10,539 nt of DNA, from positions 1 through 10,539 of the forward strand of contig JAGWAQ010000045.1 in the NCBI GenBank assembly GCA_021296375.1. The letters run 5' to 3'. Under the pieces are notes generated by a model. The model saw only the letters and a program-made list of their open reading frames with translations. It made no database searches and was not told the origin of the DNA. Source of the stretch: Alphaproteobacteria bacterium. GTDB taxonomy: Bacteria > Pseudomonadota > Alphaproteobacteria > Puniceispirillales > UBA1172. The translations under genes were made by a program, and so were the position numbers. This document shows, in pieces, positions 5,756 through 10,539 of the stretch (position 1 is the first letter of the stretch; each line of letters begins with the position of its first letter).

Positions 5756-5962
5756 TCAATAATGCGGCGGCGGGGTGTCTTCGGCTGAATTGAGGATGCC
5801 GCTGTCCATCTGACTGTGCTTGAGCTTGGCGTTGAGCTTGTCGATTTCATGCCGCAGGGAAGAGATTTCCTTCTGCTGGGCGTAAAGCTCATCACTCATG
5901 GCGGTGATCTCCGCCTGCATGAAGGCGAGCTTTTCTTCGAGTTTCTGAACAGCGTCTGACAT
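5756..5962 (-). CDS. slyX: SlyX family protein
   Basis: The 68-aa protein matches SlyX in length and pattern. It has an N-terminal heptad-rich coiled coil (residues about 3-50: VQKLEEKLAFMQAEITAMSD and continuing), a short variable linker, and the conserved C-terminal PPPHY. The molecular role of SlyX is not established. It starts 6 nt after the yajQ stop with no visible Shine-Dalgarno sequence, so it is probably translated by coupling to yajQ in one operon. Confidence 0.92.
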   Translation of the reverse strand: MSDAVQKLEEKLAFMQAEITAMSDELYAQQKEISSLRHEIDKLNAKLKHSQMDSGILNSAEDTPPPHY

Positions 5963-5968
5963 GAGAGA

Positions 5969-6454
5969 TCAATCGCGGAAATTGATGAACTGCAGGGGCA
6001 GGTCGATATCCAGTTCCTTGATGAGCGCGATGGCGGCTTGCAAATCATCACGTTTTTTGCCGGAAATCCGCACCTCATCCCCCTGAATCGACGCCTGGGT
6101 CTTGACCTTGGCGCCTTTGATGGCCTTGACGATTTTCTGCGCCGCTTCACGCTGGATGCCTTGCTGGACCAGCACGTTCTGGCGGATGGTGTTGCCCGAC
6201 GCCTGCTCGATTTTCTGGAAATCAAGGCATTTCGTGTCGACGTTCTTGCGCGTCAAATGGGTGATCAGCAATTCTTCGACTTGCCGACGCTTCAGCTCAT
6301 CTTCGGTTTTGATGGTGATGATGTCTTCCGTCCGGCTGACTTCGGACATGCTGCCCTTGAAGTCATAGCGCACCTGCATTTCCTTGGTGACGCCTTGCAG
6401 GGCGTTATCAACATCGGTCATTTCGGTTTTGCTGACGACGTCAAAGCTGGGCAT
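5969..6454 (-). CDS. yajQ: YajQ family nucleotide-binding protein (UPF0234)
   Basis: The 161-aa protein is a full-length YajQ homologue. It begins MPSFDVVSKTEMTDVDNALQ and continues with RYDFKGSMSEV (about 29-39). It has the QVEELLITHLTRKNVDTKCLDF block at about 58-79, then QGIQREAAQKIVKAIKGAKVK, and the ending RISGKKRDDLQAAIALIK...LPLQFINFRD. YajQ proteins have two ferredoxin-like folds and have been reported to bind nucleotides or RNA, and in Xanthomonas and Pseudomonas cyclic di-GMP. Whether this one does is unknown. GAGGA sits 6 nt upstream of the ATG at 6454. It lies between the DUF188 gene (62 nt upstream) and slyX (6 nt downstream), all on the minus strand. Confidence 0.96.
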   Translation of the reverse strand: MPSFDVVSKTEMTDVDNALQGVTKEMQVRYDFKGSMSEVSRTEDIITIKTEDELKRRQVEELLITHLTRKNVDTKCLDFQKIEQASGNTIRQNVLVQQGIQREAAQKIVKAIKGAKVKTQASIQGDEVRISGKKRDDLQAAIALIKELDIDLPLQFINFRD

Positions 6455-6473
6455 GGCTGATCCTCATATCATC

Positions 6474-6487
6474 TGGGGTTTTCCCCA
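6474..6487. repeat. 14-bp palindrome upstream of yajQ
   Basis: TGGGG-TTTT-CCCCA is a perfect 5-bp inverted repeat with a 4-nt loop, 20 nt upstream of the yajQ start. In the yajQ mRNA it would read TGGGGAAAACCCCA. There is no T-run after it on either strand, so it does not look like an intrinsic terminator. It may be a small RNA hairpin in the gap between the DUF188 gene and yajQ. A second palindrome, CGCGGCCGCG (6495-6504), lies beside it. Confidence 0.5.
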
Positions 6488-6516
6488 ATTTACACGCGGC
6501 CGCGCTCAAAAAGCAA

Positions 6517-6966
6517 TCAGGATTGGCGATGTTGCGTCAACAGCTGGTCGAGCCGCTGGCTGAACTTGCCCTTGTCCTGGCCGGTCATGGGTTTTGATTT
6601 CGATTGGTGGAACATATCGGCGGACCGGATTTCGGCCATCAGGTCACGCCCCGCCAGCACATTGCCGATATTCTCCGGGGTGATGAGAAAACCGTCTGCC
6701 CGCAGGACCATGGCCTGTTTTTCCACCGCTTTTGCCGCAAGGGGGATGTCGCTGGTGATGAGAATGTCACCTGCCGTGATGGCGTCAGCGATCCATTTAT
6801 CGGCTTCATCAGGACCAGCGGGAACGATCCGCAATTCGATCAGGGGGTGAGGATGAGGACGGATGCCGCCATTGCAGACCATCATCACCCGCCGGTGGTG
6901 GCGGAGGGCAATGGTGATGATCTGCTCGCGCACGGGGCAGGCGTCGGCGTCGACATAAATGGTCAT
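6517..6966 (-). CDS. YaiI/YqxD family protein (DUF188)
   Basis: This 149-aa protein has the DUF188 hallmark start MTIYVDADACPVREQI, with acidic residues D6 and D8 followed by CP. Next come V-PAGPDEADKWIADAI (about 48-64), GDILITSDIPLAAKAVEK (66-83) and GFLITPENIGNVLAGRDLM (91-109). The spaced acidic residues and the order of these blocks resemble PIN-like folds, which suggests a metal-dependent nuclease-like active site, but no activity is established for the family. GGGGA lies 6 nt upstream of the ATG at 6966. It is the first gene of a minus-strand cluster with yajQ and slyX, and is divergent from the ABC-F gene. Confidence 0.94.
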   Translation of the reverse strand: MTIYVDADACPVREQIITIALRHHRRVMMVCNGGIRPHPHPLIELRIVPAGPDEADKWIADAITAGDILITSDIPLAAKAVEKQAMVLRADGFLITPENIGNVLAGRDLMAEIRSADMFHQSKSKPMTGQDKGKFSQRLDQLLTQHRQS

Positions 6967-7007
6967 GATAATCCCCTGATGATGCCTCTGAAAACACCCC
7001 TGATAAA

Positions 7008-7034
7008 CATTGGTCGCATTGGTCTCATTGGAAG
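7008..7034 (+). repeat. 9-bp direct repeat, three units
   Basis: CATTGGTCG (7008-7016), CATTGGTCT (7017-7025) and CATTGGAAG (7026-7034) are contiguous copies sharing CATTGG. They may be iterated binding half-sites or slippage products; position between divergent genes fits either. Confidence 0.6.
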
Positions 7035-7135
7035 CCGTGCTGATATTCGGGCAAATTACCGCGCCATCAGGGCACTGGCAAGCGGGGTTGCGGCGGAATT
7101 TCCGCCCCTGTTGCTGGCAAGGTGTTGATCATCAC

Positions 7136-7177
7136 GTCATGATGGTCCTGTCATGAAGGTTCTGTCATGAAGGGCAT
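7136..7177 (+). repeat. 14-bp direct repeat, three units
   Basis: GTCATGATGGTCCT (7136-7149), GTCATGAAGGTTCT (7150-7163) and GTCATGAAGGGCAT (7164-7177) are contiguous imperfect copies with the core GTCATGAAGG. They lie just upstream of the ABC-F start. Each copy holds an ATG followed by AGG or TGG, so consecutive copies place an SD-like AAGG 7 nt before the next ATG. Confidence 0.7.
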
Positions 7178-7200
7178 TGACTTCACCGCCAGAACCTTTA
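7154..7200 (+). promoter_or_regulatory. 5'-UTR hairpin in front of the ABC-F gene
   Basis: TGAAGGTTCTG (7154-7164) pairs with CAGAACCTTTA (7190-7200) over 11 bp with one G-U pair. Inside it TGAAG (7168-7172) pairs with CTTCA (7181-7185) around an 8-nt loop. The right arm ends at the first base of the AGG (7200-7202) that serves as Shine-Dalgarno sequence for the ATG at 7211. There is no T-run after it, so it is more likely a translational control element or mRNA stabiliser than a terminator. The pairing is seen directly; the role is inferred. Confidence 0.45.
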
Positions 7201-7217
7201 GGCAGTCATCATGTTAA
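7167..7217 (+). CDS. Possible 16-aa leader peptide overlapping the ABC-F start
   Basis: An ATG at 7167, preceded at 7 nt by AAGG (7156-7159), opens a 16-codon frame, MKGIDFTARTFRQSSC. Its TAA (7215-7217) lies just past the ABC-F ATG (7211-7213), in a different frame. The ORF spans the hairpin. Short frames arise by chance, so coding is uncertain; the placement suits a leader or coupling ORF. Confidence 0.2.
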   Translation: MKGIDFTARTFRQSSC

Positions 7218-9061
7218 CGATTTCGAACATTTCTTTTGCGATTGAGGGCAAGCCCTTGTTTGAGGGCGCGTCCGCCAGTATCCCGACGGGGCATAAGGTG
7301 GGGATTGTCGGCCGCAACGGCACCGGCAAGACAACCCTGTTCAAGCTGATCAAACAGCAGCTCACCCTTGATGGCGGGACGATTGATGTGCCGGGGTATT
7401 TCCGCATTGGCGGGGTTGAGCAGGAAGCTCCTGCCAATGACAAATCCCTGATCGAAACAGTGCTTGAGGCGGATGAAGAGCGCACCGCCTTGCTTGCCGA
7501 AGCCGAAGGTTGTGAAGACCCCGATCGCGTGCCGGAAATTTACCAGCGCCTGACGGATATCGACGCCTATTCCGCGGAAGCGCGGGCGGCGTCTATTCTT
7601 TCAGGGCTGGGGTTTGACCAGGCCGCCCAGGCGCGCGCCTGCCATGAGTTTTCCGGCGGCTGGCGGATGCGCGTGGCCTTGGGGGCGGTGCTGTTCTCGA
7701 AACCTGACCTGCTGCTGCTTGATGAGCCGACGAACTATCTTGATCTTGAAGGCGCGGTCTGGCTTGAGCAGTTTCTGGCGAAATACCAGAACACGGCCTT
7801 GATCATTTCCCACGATCGCGAATTGCTCAACCGTTCGGTGACGGGCATTCTGCATCTCGCCAATCATCAGCTCAATTACTACACCGGTTCCTATGATCAG
7901 TTTGACGCCGAACGCCGCGCCAAGCTCGACCAACAGCTCTCCATGAAGCGCAAGCAGGACGCCCAGCGCGCCCATATCCAGAGTTTTGTTGACCGGTTCA
8001 AGGCGAAAGCCTCAAAAGCCCGGCAGGCGCAATCCCGCATCAAGCAACTGGAAAAAATGCAGCCCATCGCCGCCTTGACGGAAAATGCCGTGGCGGGGTT
8101 TTCCTTCCCCACCCCGGCGGAATTAAAGCCGCCATTGCTGCTCGTCACCAAAGGGCAGGTGGGGTATGACGGCAAGCCGGTTCTGTCGAAACTGGATTTA
8201 CGGCTGGATAGTGATGATCGCATTGCCCTGCTTGGCGCCAATGGTGAGGGCAAGTCAACACTGTCGAAACTGTTTGCCGATCGTCTGCCCTTGATGGCTG
8301 GGGACATGTTCAAGACCAACAAGCTCAGGGTCGGTTTCTTTGCCCAGCATCAGCTCGATGAATTGGTGGAGGGCGACAGCGCCTATACCCATATCATGCG
8401 GCTGCGCCCTGATGATGAGGAAAAAACCATTCGCGCCCGGCTTGGGGCGGCGGGCTTCGGGGCGGATATCGCCGACCTTCAGGTCGAGCGCTTGTCCGGC
8501 GGGCAGAAGGCGCGATTGCTGATGCTGATCGCCACCATTGACGCGCCGCATATTCTGATCCTTGATGAACCCACCAACCACCTTGATATCGAAAGCCGGG
8601 AAGCGCTGGTGTTGGCGCTCAATGAATTTGAAGGCGCGGTGATCCTTGTCAGTCATGACACTCATCTGGTGGAAACCGTCGCCGATAAACTGTGGCTCGT
8701 GAAAGATGGCGCGGTGGTCAATTTTGACGGGGATATGGATGACTACAAAGCGCTCATCATGGCGGCGCATAAAAAATCAAAACCGCCGAAGGATAAAAAA
8801 CCCACCGATGCGGCACCGGCCTCGCGGGTCAATGTCGGGCGGCTGAAGAACAAGGCGAAAGACCTTGAGAAGAAGATCGATAAATTCACCACCCAAAAAG
8901 ACCAGCTGGAGGCCGAAATGTCGGCCGCCGATTTCTATGAGGTCCATGGCGCCGATGCGCTGGCGAAATACGCCGATGATCTGGCGGCGGTGACGGCCAA
9001 GCTCTCCGCCCTTGAAGACGAATGGCTTGAGGTGGAAAGCCAGCTGGATGGCGCGTCGTAA
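7211..9061 (+). CDS. ABC-F family ATPase, YheS-like
   Basis: The 616-aa protein has two ABC domains and no membrane segments, as in soluble ABC-F translation factors. Domain 1 has Walker A GRNGTGKTT (34-42), signature FSGGWRMR (147-154), Walker B LLLLDEPTNYLD (167-178; catalytic E172) and switch H201. The linker (about 230-300; RFKAKASKARQAQSRIKQLEKM at 262-283) is the tRNA-contacting P-site motif region. Domain 2 has Walker A GANGEGKST (342-350), signature LSGGQKARL (428-436), Walker B LILDEPTNHLD (449-459; E453) and switch H482. A charged, probably coiled-coil tail spans about 540-616. Motif order and the linker match E. coli YheS more closely than Uup or EttA. ABC-F proteins bind the ribosomal E site and relieve stalled translation. 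The start has AGG 8 nt upstream. It ends 21 nt from the convergent GMC gene. Confidence 0.95.
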   Translation: MLTISNISFAIEGKPLFEGASASIPTGHKVGIVGRNGTGKTTLFKLIKQQLTLDGGTIDVPGYFRIGGVEQEAPANDKSLIETVLEADEERTALLAEAEGCEDPDRVPEIYQRLTDIDAYSAEARAASILSGLGFDQAAQARACHEFSGGWRMRVALGAVLFSKPDLLLLDEPTNYLDLEGAVWLEQFLAKYQNTALIISHDRELLNRSVTGILHLANHQLNYYTGSYDQFDAERRAKLDQQLSMKRKQDAQRAHIQSFVDRFKAKASKARQAQSRIKQLEKMQPIAALTENAVAGFSFPTPAELKPPLLLVTKGQVGYDGKPVLSKLDLRLDSDDRIALLGANGEGKSTLSKLFADRLPLMAGDMFKTNKLRVGFFAQHQLDELVEGDSAYTHIMRLRPDDEEKTIRARLGAAGFGADIADLQVERLSGGQKARLLMLIATIDAPHILILDEPTNHLDIESREALVLALNEFEGAVILVSHDTHLVETVADKLWLVKDGAVVNFDGDMDDYKALIMAAHKKSKPPKDKKPTDAAPASRVNVGRLKNKAKDLEKKIDKFTTQKDQLEAEMSAADFYEVHGADALAKYADDLAAVTAKLSALEDEWLEVESQLDGAS

Positions 9062-9069
9062 GGCGCATC

Positions 9070-9084
9070 AGCCCTGAACGGGCT
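9070..9084. terminator. Short hairpin between convergent ABC-F and GMC genes
   Basis: AGCCC (9070-9074) and GGGCT (9080-9084) form a 5-bp stem with a 5-nt loop in the 21-nt gap between the two convergent stop codons, overlapping the GMC stop. It is the only symmetric element available to both genes, but it lacks a T-run on either side. It is at best a weak bidirectional terminator. Confidence 0.2.
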
Positions 9085-10539
9085 ACATGTCCTGAAATGA
9101 AAACGGCGCATGAACCGCCGCAAGCTGATCCTTGCCAAGAATGAAATCCGCCGCCCGTGCCGCCATCATTTGCGTGGGGGCATTAAGATTGGCGCTGATG
9201 ACCCGCGGCATCACCGACGCGTCCACCACCCGCAAGCCTTCGATGCCATGGACTTTGAATTCGCCATCCACCACGGCGTCGTTGCCATGGCCCATGCGGC
9301 AGGTTCCGCAAGGGTGGTAATCGGTTTCCGATATCTGGCGGATGGCGGCGGTAATTTCGGCGTCGGTGGTGGCGCCATGGCTGACCCCCAGCTCATCCCC
9401 CGCAAGCCCCCTGAAGGCCGGTTGCCGGACCAGCTCCCGCACCTTGCGGACGCCCTCGACCATCTGGCGCATGTCATCTGGTGTGGCGAGGTAATTGAAC
9501 AGGATATCCGGTTTTGCCGAAGGGGCGGTGCTGGTCAGGGTCACCGCCCCGCGACTGGTTGGCCGCAGAACATCAATATGGATGGCAAAGCCCTGGGTGA
9601 TGAGCAAATCATCATCACGTTCCTCAAACCCCACGGGGCCAAAATGGTACTGCAGGTTAGGGCGGGAGACCTTGTCATTGCCGCGGATCAATCCCCCCGC
9701 TTCCCAGATGTTTGAGGCCGCCATGCCATCGCGGCGGATCATCCAGCGCAATCCTGTCATCAGCTTGCGCAGAGGGTTGCCCGCCTTGTGCATGGCAAAG
9801 GCTTTTTTGCTGGCAAATTGCAAAATGACGGTGGCGTGGTCCTGCAGATTCTGGCCAACCCCTGACAGCGCCACCCGCGGGGTGATGCCATGGGTGCGCA
9901 AATGGTCCGCCGGACCTATGCCCGACAGCATCAAGAGTTGGGGGGAGTTGATGGCCCCGCCGCAGAGAATAACCTCGGCTTCGGCATGGGCGAGACGGCT
10001 GGCCCCGCCAATAGTGTAATGAACGCCGGTGACGCGATTGCCCGAAAACTCCAGCTTTCCCACCATGGCGCCGGTTTCAAGCGTCAGGTTGGGGCGCGCG
10101 CGGGCAGGGTGGAGATGGGCGACGGCGGCGGAACAGCGGCGGCCGTTTTTGCGGGTGGCGTCCAGCCGCGCCACGCCTTCGGGGGCGTATCCGTTCAAAT
10201 CATCCGAATAGCCTTGCCCGGCTTGTTGCCCGGCGTTGATGAACGCGTCCATCAAGGGGCTGTCATGGCGGCTCTGGCTGACGCCGAGGGGGCCGCTGTC
10301 GCCGCGCCATGTATCACCGCCACGGTCGGAGGCCTCCCCGGCCTTGAAATAGGGCAGGCAATCGGCAAAACCCCAGCCCTTCAGCTTGTGGTCATTTTCC
10401 CAGGCGTCGTAATCCAGCGGATGGCCGCGCATATAGACCATGGAATTGATGGAAGATGAGCCGCCAACAACCCGCCCCCGCGGTGTCCAGACCGATCGAT
10501 TGCCAAGCGCCGGTTCCGGGGCGGAGGCGTAATTCCAGT
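9083..10539 (-). CDS. GMC family FAD-dependent oxidoreductase (choline dehydrogenase-like), 5' end beyond window
   Basis: About 485 residues are visible and the frame runs off the window edge, so the start and the N-terminal FAD-binding GxGxxG motif lie outside. GMC landmarks are present in order. The first signature, GRVVGGSSSINSMVYMRG, is followed by DYDAW. The second signature, GGAINSPQLLMLSGIGPADHL, comes next. The C-terminal catalytic block has the active-site His in DYHPCGTCRMG and the second-site Asn in SANLNAPTQMMAARAADFIL. GMC enzymes oxidise alcohols using FAD; this subgroup includes choline dehydrogenase (BetA) and alkanol dehydrogenase (AlkJ). No betB, betI or choline transporter is visible, so the substrate is open. 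The ATG at 10439-10441 is an internal Met inside the first signature, not the start. The C-terminal tail after FILGKDQ is not part of the family core. Confidence 0.95.
   Translation of the reverse strand, partial: WNYASAPEPALGNRSVWTPRGRVVGGSSSINSMVYMRGHPLDYDAWENDHKLKGWGFADCLPYFKAGEASDRGGDTWRGDSGPLGVSQSRHDSPLMDAFINAGQQAGQGYSDDLNGYAPEGVARLDATRKNGRRCSAAVAHLHPARARPNLTLETGAMVGKLEFSGNRVTGVHYTIGGASRLAHAEAEVILCGGAINSPQLLMLSGIGPADHLRTHGITPRVALSGVGQNLQDHATVILQFASKKAFAMHKAGNPLRKLMTGLRWMIRRDGMAASNIWEAGGLIRGNDKVSRPNLQYHFGPVGFEERDDDLLITQGFAIHIDVLRPTSRGAVTLTSTAPSAKPDILFNYLATPDDMRQMVEGVRKVRELVRQPAFRGLAGDELGVSHGATTDAEITAAIRQISETDYHPCGTCRMGHGNDAVVDGEFKVHGIEGLRVVDASVMPRVISANLNAPTQMMAARAADFILGKDQLAAVHAPFSFQDM

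Larger units (their letters stand above)
6967..7210. promoter_or_regulatory. Divergent intergenic region between DUF188 and ABC-F genes
   Basis: The 244 nt between these divergent genes carry three direct 9-bp copies (7008-7034), three direct 14-bp copies (7136-7177) and an RNA hairpin (7154-7200). A weakly supported plus-strand frame at 6979-7128 (49 codons, no Shine-Dalgarno sequence) also lies here. No clear -35/-10 pair stands out for either gene, though both must start transcription here unless read-through occurs. Confidence 0.5.

Noticed and set aside
6038..6460. 140-codon plus-strand frame opposite yajQ
   Set aside because: It is a shadow of the clearly recognised yajQ gene.
9110..9715. 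Long plus-strand frames opposite the GMC oxidoreductase (also 9890-10459)
   Set aside because: They are antisense to a protein with both GMC signatures and the catalytic His-Asn pair.
10439..10441. ATG as the start of the GMC oxidoreductase
   Set aside because: The frame continues upstream through GRVVGGSSSIN and WNYASAPEPALGNR to the window edge, so this Met is internal.

Overview
The window looks like a chromosomal segment of an alphaproteobacterium. The basis is moderately high GC, GC-rich third codon positions, and a set of families common in that class (DUF3422, a YheS-type ABC-F protein, a YajQ/SlyX pair, ArsH, a GMC oxidoreductase). The exact genus cannot be read from the sequence. 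Genes are densely packed, nearly all in short operons with very small gaps. I see no rRNA, tRNA, CRISPR, insertion sequence or phage gene.

Layout. (1) 1-997, plus strand: the 3' end of a DUF4396-like membrane protein, a 31-codon repeat-built micro-ORF, and a LysE/RhtB exporter. All three are in the same reading frame and are separated only by single TAA codons. (2) 1019-4166, minus strand: arsH, a 55-aa small ORF, a PHYHD1-like phytanoyl-CoA dioxygenase and a DUF3422 membrane protein, all co-directional with gaps of about 28-42 nt. (3) 4167-4302: divergent control region with a perfect 7-bp inverted repeat, then a DCC-family (DUF393) thiol protein on the plus strand. (4) 4672-5753: two unrecognised two-helix membrane proteins transcribed divergently from a shared region that holds a consensus TTGACA promoter. 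(5) 5756-6966, minus strand: DUF188 (YaiI/YqxD), yajQ and slyX. (6) 6967-7210: divergent region with two sets of short direct repeats and an RNA hairpin, leading into a 616-aa ABC-F ATPase. (7) 9083-10539, minus strand: the C-terminal ~485 residues of a GMC (choline dehydrogenase-like) oxidoreductase whose start lies beyond the window.

Functionally this is mostly ordinary housekeeping and accessory metabolism: export of small molecules, organoarsenical or redox detoxification (ArsH, DCC protein), alpha-ketoglutarate-dependent and FAD-dependent oxidation, and translation (ABC-F). No complete novel multi-gene system is evident. The parts most worth a second look are small: the in-frame three-cistron string with a pentapeptide-repeat micro-ORF at 272-367, the hairpin plus overlapping leader ORF in front of the ABC-F gene at 7154-7217, the overlooked 55-aa gene at 3246-3413, and the inverted repeat between arsH and the DCC gene.
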